A stretch of DNA of 64,000 nt from NCBI GenBank assembly GCA_965116245.1, contig OZ220497.1, positions 1,240,001 through 1,304,000 of the forward strand, in the 5' to 3' direction. Under the pieces are notes generated by a model that was not told where the DNA came from, searched no databases, and was given only the letters and a program-made list of their open reading frames with translations. This document shows, piece by piece, positions 45,422 through 54,016 of this stretch (positions are counted from its first letter, which is position 1; every line of letters begins with the position of its first letter). The translations under genes and the position numbers were made by a program. Source of the DNA: Poriferisodalis sp965116245. Its GTDB lineage: Bacteria; Actinomycetota; Acidimicrobiia; Acidimicrobiales; Poriferisodalaceae.

Positions 45422-45820
45422 ATGTCGGCGGGCAGGGTATTGATCGCAAAGATCGGTCTTGATGGGCATGACCGCGGTGTCAAGGTGGTAGCCCGGATGC
45501 TGCGTGACGCTGGCTTTGAGGTCATCTATACCGGCCTGTTCCAAACGCCCCAAAGCGTGGTCGCGGCCGCCATTGACGAAGATGTAGACGCCATTGGAGT
45601 GTCAATGCTGTCGGGTGCTCACGAAGCGCTCATGCCGCTGGTGGTTCAGGAACTGCGCGACCATGACGCTGAGTCAATCCCAGTCATTCTGGGCGGAATC
45701 GTGCCCGACAGCGATCTGGAAGCGATGCACCTAGCCGGTGTGGCTGCAGTGCTGAGGCCAGGTGCAACTGCGGTTGAAGTCGTGGCAGCAGTGCGGGACG
45801 CAATTGACCGTTCGCGCTAG
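45422..45820 (+). CDS. Stand-alone cobalamin-binding subunit (IcmB/methylmalonyl-CoA mutase C-domain type)
   Basis: 132 residues comprising a complete B12-binding domain: the DxHxxG motif in GLDGHDRGVKVVARML, then IYTGLFQTPQ, the S-x-L segment VSMLSGAHEAL and GG at VILGGIVPDS. It resembles IcmB, the small subunit of isobutyryl-CoA mutase, and the C-domain of methylmalonyl-CoA mutase. No large catalytic subunit is in the window, so the partner must be elsewhere. It probably shares carbon flow with the neighbouring acyl-CoA genes. The upstream 50-bp gap holds a degenerate repeat (gatctagtc type). Confidence 0.87.
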   Translation: MSAGRVLIAKIGLDGHDRGVKVVARMLRDAGFEVIYTGLFQTPQSVVAAAIDEDVDAIGVSMLSGAHEALMPLVVQELRDHDAESIPVILGGIVPDSDLEAMHLAGVAAVLRPGATAVEVVAAVRDAIDRSR

Positions 45821-45896
45821 CAGTCTTGCGGTGCTGCAGACTCGCGATGCACTCTTGCCAAGCAGTCTGACAGCTCGACGAGACTAGATTGCGCCC

Positions 45897-46763
45897 GTGC
45901 AAAAAAAGTCCATAGAGCGAGTTGGGGTAGTCGGCTGTGGCCTCATGGGGTCTGGCATCGCCGAAGTAGCTGCTCGCAGCGGGTGTGATGTAAAAGTCGT
46001 AGAGGTTGATGAAGCTGCGCTCGCTGCAGGTATGGCCCGCATCGAAAAGAGCCTGAGCCGGGCGGTCAACGCTGGAAAACTTGACGATGCCGAGCGGCAG
46101 GCAACGCTGGGCGCCATCTCTTTCGGAGTTGACATTGGCGATCTCGCCGACAGAGAGTTCGTGATTGAGGCGATTGTTGAAGCCGAAGCCGCGAAATTAG
46201 GCGTCTTTGAACGGTTGTCGGCAGTTCTTGAAGATCCGCACGCGGTCATGGCCTCCAACACTTCGGCCATCCCGATCATGAAGCTGGCGATGGCCACAGA
46301 TCGACCAGCGCAGGTAATCGGAATGCACTTCTTCAATCCGGTCCCTGTCATGGGCCTAGTGGAGGTCATCTCCTCGCTTCTAACCGCTGAGGACACAGCC
46401 ACACGCTGTCGGACCTTTGCGTCGGAGCGACTGGGCAAGCGGGTTGTGGATTCTCAGGACCGGGCCGGGTTCGTAGTCAACGCCCTGCTGATTCCCTACA
46501 TCTTGTCCGCCATCCGGATGCTCGAATCGGGTTTCGCCTCAACCGAGGACATCGACGCGGGCATGGTGTTGGGCTGCAATCATCCGATGGGGCCGCTGGC
46601 TTTGTGTGATCTGATCGGTCTGGACACAACCCTCGCGGTAGCCGAGTCGCTATATGAGGAGTTCCGCGAGCAGCTCTACGCCCCGCCGCCGATGCTCAGC
46701 CGTATGTGCGATGCCGGTCTGCTGGGACGCAAGACCGGTCGAGGCTTCTACACGTATCGCTAG
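45897..46763 (+). CDS. 3-hydroxyacyl-CoA (3-hydroxybutyryl-CoA) dehydrogenase
   Basis: NAD-dependent oxidation of (S)-3-hydroxyacyl-CoA. The Rossmann motif VGVVGCGLMGSGIAEVAA, then the HFFNPVPVMGLVEVI signature with the catalytic His, and the C-terminal DRAGFVVNALLIPYILSAIR and LLGRKTGRGFYTY are all present. GTG 45897 gives 288 residues, the usual size. It lies in a fatty-acid/acyl-CoA neighbourhood with the B12-binding subunit and an enoyl-CoA hydratase. Confidence 0.93.
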   Translation: MQKKSIERVGVVGCGLMGSGIAEVAARSGCDVKVVEVDEAALAAGMARIEKSLSRAVNAGKLDDAERQATLGAISFGVDIGDLADREFVIEAIVEAEAAKLGVFERLSAVLEDPHAVMASNTSAIPIMKLAMATDRPAQVIGMHFFNPVPVMGLVEVISSLLTAEDTATRCRTFASERLGKRVVDSQDRAGFVVNALLIPYILSAIRMLESGFASTEDIDAGMVLGCNHPMGPLALCDLIGLDTTLAVAESLYEEFREQLYAPPPMLSRMCDAGLLGRKTGRGFYTYR

Positions 46764-46798
46764 AAGACGTACTGCAAGACGTACTGCTCGAACACTTG

Positions 46799-47827
46799 AT
46801 GACCACTCCCGCGGGAATTGACGCATCGGCAGTTAGCCGTTGGTTTGCCACCCATCTGCCATCGGCAACACAACCGTTGACGTTTGAGCTGATAGCGGGG
46901 GGACGTTCAAACCTGACCTATCTGGTGCGCTGCGCTGACGGTGACGCTGTGGTGTTGCGCCGACCGCCGCTGGGTCATGTGCTGGCTACAGCACACGACA
47001 TGGCTCGCGAGCACAAGATCATCTCAGCGGTGGGCAGAACCGATGTGCCGGTACCTAGGGCGTTGGCATTGTGTATCGACGAGACGGTGAACGGGGCGCC
47101 GTTTTACGTCATGAGCTACGAGCAAGGCGCAGTCTTGCACTCAGCGGAAGAATCGGCCTTGGTTCCCGACGCCGAGCGTGTACCGCTGAGCCGACAGGTG
47201 GCTGAGGTGTTGGCTGAGTTGCATGCAGTGGAACCCGACGATGTCGGCTTGGGAGATTTAGGACGACGCGACGACTATCTGGGCCGACAGTTGAGACGTT
47301 GGAAGCGCCAGTGGGAACAATCCAAGACGCGTGAGCTGCCGATCATGGACGAAGTAGCCGCGCAGCTCGAGGCACGCAAGCCAGAACAACTCGGTTCCAC
47401 CGTCGTCCACGGCGACTACCGACTCGGCAACATGATCTCAGCGGGCGGGCGCATCGTTGCAGTGTTGGACTGGGAGCTGTGCGCGCTCGGTGATCCCATG
47501 GCCGACGTGGGCTATTTGATGAACAACTGGGTGTCGCCCGACGAGCCGTCGGCGGGTCCGGTTACGTTGGCTCCCACCCAGGCGGGCGGTTTTGCGACTC
47601 GTAGCGAGATGTTGGAGTGGTACCAAGCCGCGTCGGGACGAGATGTCTCAAATGTTGACTACTACCGCGCATTCTCATACTGGCGATTGGCTGCTATATC
47701 AGAGGGTGTGCTGAACCGTTACTTGAGTGGTGCGATGGCAGATGCCGATCAGACCGACACCGATGTCTTTCGCGACCAAGTTGAATTCCTGTCAACGAGC
47801 GCAGCCGAGCGACTTGCAGACCGATAG
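46799..47827 (+). CDS. Aminoglycoside phosphotransferase-like (APH) protein, acyl-CoA dehydrogenase-associated type
   Basis: 342 residues with a kinase-like fold. GGRSNLTYLVRCADGDAVVL is the glycine loop region, VHGDYRLGNMI the catalytic-loop HGD, and AVLDWELCALGDPMADVGYLM the metal-binding DxD equivalent. Proteins of this kind are often fused to or located next to acyl-CoA dehydrogenases (ACAD10/11 type), where they phosphorylate 4-hydroxyacyl-CoA intermediates; this assignment is by family. ATG 46799 is the likely start. A 12-nt tandem repeat (46766-46789) lies just upstream. Confidence 0.82.
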   Translation: MTTPAGIDASAVSRWFATHLPSATQPLTFELIAGGRSNLTYLVRCADGDAVVLRRPPLGHVLATAHDMAREHKIISAVGRTDVPVPRALALCIDETVNGAPFYVMSYEQGAVLHSAEESALVPDAERVPLSRQVAEVLAELHAVEPDDVGLGDLGRRDDYLGRQLRRWKRQWEQSKTRELPIMDEVAAQLEARKPEQLGSTVVHGDYRLGNMISAGGRIVAVLDWELCALGDPMADVGYLMNNWVSPDEPSAGPVTLAPTQAGGFATRSEMLEWYQAASGRDVSNVDYYRAFSYWRLAAISEGVLNRYLSGAMADADQTDTDVFRDQVEFLSTSAAERLADR

Positions 47828-47837
47828 TGAGCCTGTG

Positions 47838-49205
47838 ATGAATCAGAACATCAGTCCTGGAGTCTTGCGCGCCACCGCAGCGGGCGCCATAGGCGCGCTA
47901 GCCGGAGCTTTGGTAGCTGGCTTGATCCTGGTAGTCGTGCTCGGTGGAGACGGAGACTCTGATACGTCGAGCACGGCGCCCCCAAACACTCAGACCAGTG
48001 TTGCTGATAGCGCTGCCGACGGTTCAGCCGACGGTTCAATCGACACGGCTAGCCAGTTGCTGGATGCGGCTGCAGCTAACTCCGTTGATCATTCTTCGAG
48101 TCAACTGACGCAACTGCTTACTGGCGAGCGTGTGGAGCCAGGCGCGCCGCTGGGCAGCCGCATTGACGGCATCAACGTGAAGGCTGTGCTCGAAACGGTG
48201 CAAGAGGCAGTGGTGATCGTGAAGGTCGAGAGCGAGGACCACGAGGGTGGCGGTTCCGGGTTCATTGTGACGCCCCAAGGGCGCATCGTGACCAACGCGC
48301 ACGTTGTTGAAGACGCCGAGACGGTCGAGGTGCGACTCTTCGGCGGTGAGCTCTTGCCAGCGGAGGTGACCGCTGTAGATCCCACCCGGGATCTCGCCAT
48401 CCTCCAGGTTGACCGCGACGGACTTCCCACCGTACGGCTTGGTTCCACAGACGGCGTGGAAGTGGGTGACGAAGTCATAGCCATCGGCAACGCGCTTGAC
48501 ATCATCGGTGAGCCGACCGTGACATCTGGCATCGTGTCGGGGCTGGATCGTTTCATAGATCTAGAGGACGGCACTCGGCTAGTTCGTTTGATACAGACAG
48601 ATGCCGCCATTAATCCGGGCAACTCCGGCGGGCCGTTAGTGAATGCGGCGGGTGAAGTCATCGGCGTCAACACAGCGATTCAGGCCAACGCGATGCTTTC
48701 CCGGGGCATCGTGGAGGGCATCGGATACGCGATCTCCATTGATCATGTCCGACCGATTATCGACGGAATGCTTGAAGGAGTGGTGCAAGCCAGAGCGTTT
48801 TTGGGCGTTCGTATCACCTCAGTTGAGGACTACATCGCTATGAACGAGGCTTCAGGCGACGATGGTGAGGTCATTCCTCAGACCGGCCAGCCGAGCCCCG
48901 AAGTTCCGGAATCGTCAGAAGTCCAACTGCCGCCCGATGTGACCTACGGCGCGCTCGTGGTGGACGTCGACGCGGGTGAGGCGGCCGCGCGAGCGGGCAT
49001 CCAGGTTGGCGATGTGATAGTAGAACTGGACGGAACCGAGATTCGGACAAACAACGATCTGGTGGTGGAGATCTTGGCTCGGTTGCCGGGGGATCGAGTC
49101 GAGATGAGCATCATCGGCGATGACGGCCAACTCAGACGAGTTGAGCTAGCACTGGGTTCGTTCGTGCCTGATTCCTTTGACCAGGGACCTGTAGAGCAGG
49201 AGTAA
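47838..49205 (+). CDS. HtrA/DegP-like secreted serine protease with PDZ domain
   Basis: 455 residues. One membrane anchor (IGALAGALVAGLILVVVLGG) near the N-terminus, an acidic linker, then a trypsin-like domain with His in IVTNAHVVEDAE, Asp in DPTRDLAILQV and Ser in DAAINPGNSGGPLV, and a C-terminal PDZ domain (ALVVDVDAGEAAARAGIQVG). Such proteins are extracytoplasmic quality-control proteases. ATG 47838 lies ten bases after the APH stop, suggesting co-transcription. A 12-nt repeat lies in the linker (ADGSADGS). Confidence 0.9.
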   Translation: MNQNISPGVLRATAAGAIGALAGALVAGLILVVVLGGDGDSDTSSTAPPNTQTSVADSAADGSADGSIDTASQLLDAAAANSVDHSSSQLTQLLTGERVEPGAPLGSRIDGINVKAVLETVQEAVVIVKVESEDHEGGGSGFIVTPQGRIVTNAHVVEDAETVEVRLFGGELLPAEVTAVDPTRDLAILQVDRDGLPTVRLGSTDGVEVGDEVIAIGNALDIIGEPTVTSGIVSGLDRFIDLEDGTRLVRLIQTDAAINPGNSGGPLVNAAGEVIGVNTAIQANAMLSRGIVEGIGYAISIDHVRPIIDGMLEGVVQARAFLGVRITSVEDYIAMNEASGDDGEVIPQTGQPSPEVPESSEVQLPPDVTYGALVVDVDAGEAAARAGIQVGDVIVELDGTEIRTNNDLVVEILARLPGDRVEMSIIGDDGQLRRVELALGSFVPDSFDQGPVEQE

Positions 49206-49217
49206 CAGGAGTAGATC

Positions 49218-50075
49218 ATGGCAGACCGAGCAGCAGACGGAGTCGTAGCAGACAGGGTCTTTGATACCGGAACTGACGACATTGGCGTTGAAGTCACCGA
49301 CGGTGTCATGACCATTACGTTGAACCGCCCCGAGCGTCGCAATGCACTGTCCACCCCGATGCTGGACGGCCTCGTGGCTGCACTCGCCGACGCTGAAGTG
49401 GCTTCCGATGTAGGCGCAGTAGTGCTTACCGGCGCTGGTGGAGCGTTTTGCGCTGGAGGTGACGTGAAGGGCATGGCCGCTGCGGGCGGCGAGGGCGGCG
49501 GCAGCCCGTTGCAGTACGACGCTCGAGTTCATCGCCAGCGCCGTAACCAGCGCGATACCTCCGGGAAGCTGTATGAGATGCCCAAGCCGACCATCGCAGC
49601 AATTCCCGGAGCTGCAGCGGGGGCTGGATTGTCTTTGGCCTTGGCGTGTGACCTGCGGTATGGGGCACCCAACGCGATCATGACTACGGCATTCGCTCGG
49701 GTGGGTTTCAGCGGCGACTATGGCGGCACCTGGTTCATGTCACGCCTGATCGGATCGGCCAAGGCTCGCGAGCTGTACTTTCTTTCGGATCGGGTGGATA
49801 TGGACCAAGCGGTATCGCTGGGTTTGGTGAACGCTGTATTCCCCGCCGAGACTCTGATGGACGAGGTGGGTGCAATTGCGCGTCGGCTGGCGGCTGGCCC
49901 TACTGTGGCGTTTCGCTACATGAAGGAGAACCTGAACCGGGCAGTGCATGGCGAGATGGGCGAATGCTTGGATATGGAAGCCGCGCACCACATTCATACC
50001 GGTCAGACCGACGACCACAAAGAAGCGGCGCAGGCCTTCGTGGATAAGCGCGAGCCCGTCTTCCGCGGACACTGA
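49218..50075 (+). CDS. Enoyl-CoA hydratase/isomerase family protein
   Basis: 285 residues with the crotonase fold. TLNRPERRNALSTPMLDGL opens it, the oxyanion hole is formed by AFCAGGDVKGMAA and by IPGAAAGAGLSLALACDLRY, and FARVGFSGDYGGTWFMSRLI carries the third region (Asp where the second catalytic Glu often lies). The exact reaction (hydration, isomerisation or hydrolysis) is not decided. AGGAG upstream of ATG 49218 is a good ribosome-binding site. Confidence 0.9.
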   Translation: MADRAADGVVADRVFDTGTDDIGVEVTDGVMTITLNRPERRNALSTPMLDGLVAALADAEVASDVGAVVLTGAGGAFCAGGDVKGMAAAGGEGGGSPLQYDARVHRQRRNQRDTSGKLYEMPKPTIAAIPGAAAGAGLSLALACDLRYGAPNAIMTTAFARVGFSGDYGGTWFMSRLIGSAKARELYFLSDRVDMDQAVSLGLVNAVFPAETLMDEVGAIARRLAAGPTVAFRYMKENLNRAVHGEMGECLDMEAAHHIHTGQTDDHKEAAQAFVDKREPVFRGH

Positions 50076-50098
50076 GCCCTCTGTCAGCGTCCAGCTAG

Positions 50099-51595
50099 GT
50101 GCGAAACGAGATTGAGGCAAGCCTGAGCGGGCGGGGTCATGCGGACCTCGCTCAGGTACCTCAAATCCCTCCAATACAGCGAATCGCACCTCAATCCAGA
50201 ACAGCCCCGTTTGCTCGTGAGCCGATATCGGGCCGAGCTTGGCGGGCACTTGCGGTGGCCTCGCTGGGCACCGTGTTGGTCGGCTTCAACAGCACTGCTA
50301 CCAACATTGCCCTGAACGCAATTCAGAGCAGCTACCCAGGCGCTACCGCTGCCGATGTGGGGTGGGGAATCGCGGGATTCATGATCGGTCTCGCTGCGTT
50401 TTTGCCACTCGCAGGAAGGCTGGCCGACCGTGTCGGGCGGAAGTTCATATTTCAGTTGGGGTTGGTGCTGTTCGGGTTGTCGGCGGTTGCCTCAGCGCTT
50501 GCCCCCACTGTGTTGACCCTCAACCTGGCGCGGGTGCTGCAAGCCTTGGGTGGCGCCGCTATCTTGCCGTCGTCGCTCAGTCTGGTGTTGCCGCTGTTTC
50601 CTGAGTCGAGACATCCGACGGCTGTGGGGCTGTGGTCGGCTGCTGGGCCGCTTTCTGCGGCGATGGCCCCCGGGCTGTCTGCTTTCTTGCTCGGAACGCT
50701 GGGTTGGCGTGTTCTGTATCTGGCTACTGCCCCGATTGCGTTGGTGATGTTCATTGTGGCTTGGCGCGTGTTGAGCGAGTTGCCGCCGCCAGCAACGACG
50801 CATCGGCTAGATGTGGTGGGTGCGGCTGCGGGCACCGTTGGGCTGGCCGCGCTGGTGACAGCCATCATGCAGGGTGGACGAGTGTGGGGATGGACCTCGC
50901 CGGTCACGCTGGCGGTTGCGGCTGTGGGGGTGATCGCTTTCGCCTGGTTCATTGTCAACTCACTGCATCACCGGGAGCCATTACTGAACCTGCATCTCTT
51001 GCGAAGGCCCGGTGTGTGGGTGACGCAGTTGGCCAACTTCTTTGTGAGCATCTCCTCTCTGCCAATCTGGATGGTCTGGCCGCTGTTCATGCAGAAGTTC
51101 TGGGGCTACTCAGAAAGTCAGGTCGGGCTTGCCGTCACGGTCGGACCGATTGTGGCGGGAACGTCTACGGTGTTCTTCACCCGGCTAGGCGAGCGCTGGA
51201 ATCCGATAGCGCTGTGCCGTACCGGCGCGGCTATACAGGCCGTGGCTATCGGGTGGCAGATGATGCGCCTGGGTGCCCAGGTCGACTACCTCGGTGAGAT
51301 GGCGCCCACCATCGTTTTGTTCGGATTGGGCTGGGGTATGTGCATACCGCTGCTCAACAGTGTGGCGTTGGCCTGGGTGGACGAGATCTACTTCGGTGAG
51401 ATCAGCGGACTGTTCAACACCTTGCGTTATGCGGCTGCAGCGTTCGGGACTGCGGGCGTGTTCGCGTTGTTGAAAGAAGAGCTTGGCCTGGTCTATTACC
51501 GGAATGTGCTTGCGTTCTTTTTCGTCTGTGCAGTTGCGGCGTTCGTCTCGTTGTGGATACCCATCGGCCGCAGAGCTGCTCGGCTGAAAGTCTGA
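50099..51595 (+). CDS. MFS transporter, EmrB/QacA (DHA2) type
   Basis: 498 residues with about 14 membrane segments. The segment FLPLAGRLADRVGRKFIFQL holds the canonical MFS motif A loop (GRLADRVGRK). VASLGTVLVGFNSTATNIAL at the first helix is typical of DHA2 drug-proton antiporters. The substrate is unknown. GTG 50099 adds a 45-residue hydrophilic N-terminus; a later start would also give a full transporter. It precedes the DsbB homologue by 11 bp. Confidence 0.85.
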   Translation: MRNEIEASLSGRGHADLAQVPQIPPIQRIAPQSRTAPFAREPISGRAWRALAVASLGTVLVGFNSTATNIALNAIQSSYPGATAADVGWGIAGFMIGLAAFLPLAGRLADRVGRKFIFQLGLVLFGLSAVASALAPTVLTLNLARVLQALGGAAILPSSLSLVLPLFPESRHPTAVGLWSAAGPLSAAMAPGLSAFLLGTLGWRVLYLATAPIALVMFIVAWRVLSELPPPATTHRLDVVGAAAGTVGLAALVTAIMQGGRVWGWTSPVTLAVAAVGVIAFAWFIVNSLHHREPLLNLHLLRRPGVWVTQLANFFVSISSLPIWMVWPLFMQKFWGYSESQVGLAVTVGPIVAGTSTVFFTRLGERWNPIALCRTGAAIQAVAIGWQMMRLGAQVDYLGEMAPTIVLFGLGWGMCIPLLNSVALAWVDEIYFGEISGLFNTLRYAAAAFGTAGVFALLKEELGLVYYRNVLAFFFVCAVAAFVSLWIPIGRRAARLKV

Positions 51596-51606
51596 GTAGT
51601 TGAATC

Positions 51607-52158
51607 ATGCAGCTCAGTCAGGCGCTCCGGCTATTCGCTATCGCGGCGCTTGTTGCTAATGCGACAACCGCCATGGTCTTGGTTGCGCTGGTGCGCCGCC
51701 GCAAGTCTCCTCTCAGCACTCGTTGGATAGTCGGCACTACGGCGCTGATTGCGACCGCGGCCGCGCTCGGTTCGCTCTACCTGTCTGAGATAGCACATCT
51801 GGAGCCGTGTCGTTGGTGCTGGTTCCAGCGCATCGCTATGTATCCGTTGGCGCTCGTGTTAGTGGTGGGTTGGGCACGTAGGGATCGAAGTGTGCATTGG
51901 TACGCACTGCCAATGTGCTTGGCGGGTGCTGCAATGTCAACCTGGCACTACCTGTTGCAGCTATTTCCTAGTCTTGAGGCTGGCACCACGTGTAGTTTGA
52001 CCAGCCCGTGCAACGTCCGCTACGCCTGGGAGTTCGGGTTCGTGTCAATCCCCTACATGGCGGGCAGCGTGTTCGTGCTGGTTGCTGTGTTGTTGTGTTG
52101 GTCCCTGCGCCGCTCTAAGCGCCCTCGGCAGGATTCGAACCTGCGACGCACGGTTTAG
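51607..52158 (+). CDS. DsbB/BdbC-type disulfide-bond formation protein
   Basis: 183 residues with four membrane segments. The quinone-side pair is in EPCRWCWFQRIAMYP (CxxC), and the second, exposed pair is in GTTCSLTSPCNVRYAWEFGF, as in DsbB and BdbC, followed by FVSIPYMAGSVFV. It reoxidises an extracytoplasmic thioredoxin-like oxidase using quinone. No DsbA partner is in the window. The last 13 codons and the stop are supplied by the antisense strand of the tRNA-Arg gene (52120-52192). Confidence 0.88.
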   Translation: MQLSQALRLFAIAALVANATTAMVLVALVRRRKSPLSTRWIVGTTALIATAAALGSLYLSEIAHLEPCRWCWFQRIAMYPLALVLVVGWARRDRSVHWYALPMCLAGAAMSTWHYLLQLFPSLEAGTTCSLTSPCNVRYAWEFGFVSIPYMAGSVFVLVAVLLCWSLRRSKRPRQDSNLRRTV

Positions 52159-52192
52159 GAAACCGACGCTCTATCCCCTGAGCTACGAGGGC
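52120..52192 (-). tRNA. tRNA-Arg (anticodon CCT)
   Basis: On the minus strand: acceptor GCCCTCG/CGAGGGC, D-stem GCTC/GAGC, anticodon arm TCGGT-TTCCTAA-ACCGT (anticodon CCT, with a T-T mismatch at the top of the stem), T-arm GCAGG-TTCGAAT-CCTGC, discriminator G, no encoded CCA. It is antisense to, and overlaps, the 3' end of the dsbB-like gene by 39 bp. Confidence 0.96.
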
Positions 52193-52226
52193 AGCATGAC
52201 CTAGCCGACTGTCTCGCCGACACGGC

Positions 52227-52293
52227 CTGCCGACATGATCTTGCCGACATGACCTGCCGACATGATCTTGCCGACATGACCTGCCGACATGAC
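52227..52293. repeat. 27-nt tandem repeat beside tRNA-Arg
   Basis: Two and a half copies of a 27-nt unit (two related halves: ctgccgacatgatct and tgccgacatgac). It lies in the 432-bp gap between tRNA-Arg and the HNH gene. Confidence 0.9.
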
Positions 52294-52369
52294 GGACGAA
52301 GTCTGCCCTGAAGCCAGTGGAATTCGCGACCTCTAGCCAAGCCAGTCTGCGGTGACCGTATTGCGCCTC

Positions 52370-52444
52370 GGTGTCGGCAAGCAGGTTGCGGTGTCGGCAA
52401 GCAGGTTGCGGTGTCGGCAAGCAGGTTGCGGTGTCGTAAAGCAG
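52370..52444. repeat. 20-nt tandem repeat in the tRNA-Arg/HNH gap
   Basis: Three perfect copies of ggtgtcggcaagcaggttgc and a partial fourth. The rest of the gap 52193-52624 shows no convincing gene, only some GC-rich inverted pieces near 52470-52500. Confidence 0.93.
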
Positions 52445-52624
52445 TGTTGGTCTGGCCCGCTGCGGTTTCACAGACAGCGGATCTGCCTAAAGGTCCGCCA
52501 TGTACGTCTATTGACTTGATCGGCTCGTTGTCTGCGGCGCCCGCAGTCTTCGGTGTTTACTGCAGTGAGCAGTGGATGGTGCGCGACTGCGCGAATGCGC
52601 CGCGTGAGGGCGCGGCGTGTGGTC

Positions 52625-54016
52625 TCATGGGCCGCGGGCTTGTTTGGTGGTATGGCACGGTTCGGTTTTGGGACCTAGGGGTTCGGCGTCTCGGCCGATT
52701 TGCGGCACGGCATGCCAACTGCTGTCGGGTTGGCGGATCATCTGGTAGCCGTGTTCGTGGAGTTGATGGTGGTGTCGGTGGCAAAGCAGCACGAGGTTGT
52801 CAAGATTGGTCGGTCCGCCGTTGGCCCAGTGGATTACGTGGTGCGCGTCGCAACGTGATGGCGGTTGATTGCATCCGTGCCATTGGCAGTGCAGGTCGCG
52901 TGCGATGAGCGAACGACGGAGTCCTAGTGGGACTGTGCGGCGGGCTCGCCCGACATCCGGCGACCCACCTGGTCCGCCCAGGATGATGGGTATGAGCTGC
53001 GCGTCACAGGCCAGGTTTCGCACAACTTCGGATGGGAGCTCGATGCCAGCGTCGGTGAAACCCGTTGCATCGGTGGATTGTCGCAGTGCGTCTAGGTCGA
53101 TCAGCACGCTGACTTGTGCGCGTGGCAGCCGAGCTGCTGAGTTCGCATCGCGACCGCCGCTTAGCCGCTCAACGGTTTTTTCGTCAGCCTTGTTGTAGGC
53201 GAGGCCTGCTACTGCATAAGCGAGCACGTCTGCGTCTCGCTGTGCGGGGCTGCGCCGACCGCTGCGGTTCTGTTTGTCGTTGATCCAGTACTGCTGTTGG
53301 AGTGATTCAAGGGTGGCTTCGATCTGCGCTCCGGTACGCGGATCGAATCTGGCCCATAGCTGGAGCATTCCTTCGTGATCTCGTCGCCACCCAGCACCGC
53401 GAGCTTCGCGCTGGCGTTTGAAACGCTGCAAAGCGGTTTCTTCGGCGCACTCGGCTTCACGGACGCTTCGACGCGTCTGATCAGAATCTTCCTGAGTTGC
53501 CGCCGTGAGCAGTTCTGCTCTTGTGTCGTCAGTGACGCGGGCATCGCACAAAGCTTCGGCTTGAGCCGAGGTGATGTCGCCTTGGGAGAGTGAGCTCAGT
53601 ACAGCTTCGTGCTCGCGGGTTTTGTCAGCGGTTCGTGTGATCTGGCGGGCTTCGCGTTCGCTTATTCCGGTGGCGTCGCGTAGCGCCATGTGTGGGCTCA
53701 CTTCGGGTGCGCGACCGTCGCTGCCGAGCTGGTCTAGAGCGCCGAGGACTCTGGCCCTATAGCCCGCTGCTTGGTTCACGAACCGCTGAATGTCACCGAG
53801 CACGTCAAGCAATCCATGTCGTGCTAATCCAGCGAGTTCCGCGGCATCCAAACAACGCAACTCCAACAGGCCAACCCCGTCGGTCTCGCCATTTGAATCA
53901 ACTGAACAGGTGGCCTCGGTAGCACGGGTACTGCTGGCGCTACCAGCTTCTGCGGATGCACAGGCGGTGGAGGCGGAGCTGCGGCGGTTGCTGCTACCGG
54001 ACGCTTTCCTCAACAT
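52625..54016 (-). CDS. DUF222-HNH endonuclease (13E12 type)
   Basis: 463 residues. A low-complexity N-terminus precedes the DUF222 domain (ELAGLARHGLLDVLGDIQRF, then the helical SQGDITSAQAEALCDA), and the C-terminus holds an HNH nuclease: LHCQWHGCNQPPSRCDAHHV, then IHWANGGPTNLDNLVLLC and HRHHHQLHEHGY with the His-Asn-His metal site. These proteins are the 13E12 repeat family of actinobacteria, which occur in many copies and may be mobile. A fragment resembling its own 5' end is duplicated upstream (54130-54175). The gene is divergent from its neighbours and in accessory-looking DNA. Confidence 0.9.
   Translation of the reverse strand: MLRKASGSSNRRSSASTACASAEAGSASSTRATEATCSVDSNGETDGVGLLELRCLDAAELAGLARHGLLDVLGDIQRFVNQAAGYRARVLGALDQLGSDGRAPEVSPHMALRDATGISEREARQITRTADKTREHEAVLSSLSQGDITSAQAEALCDARVTDDTRAELLTAATQEDSDQTRRSVREAECAEETALQRFKRQREARGAGWRRDHEGMLQLWARFDPRTGAQIEATLESLQQQYWINDKQNRSGRRSPAQRDADVLAYAVAGLAYNKADEKTVERLSGGRDANSAARLPRAQVSVLIDLDALRQSTDATGFTDAGIELPSEVVRNLACDAQLIPIILGGPGGSPDVGRARRTVPLGLRRSLIARDLHCQWHGCNQPPSRCDAHHVIHWANGGPTNLDNLVLLCHRHHHQLHEHGYQMIRQPDSSWHAVPQIGRDAEPLGPKTEPCHTTKQARGP

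Noticed and set aside
52205..52445. The tandem arrays beside tRNA-Arg as a CRISPR array
   Set aside because: Units are contiguous, without unique spacers, and no cas gene is near.
52625..54016. DUF222-HNH gene as a group II or intein-type homing element
   Set aside because: There is no split host gene, no intron or intein motif; DUF222 plus C-terminal HNH is the 13E12 family.
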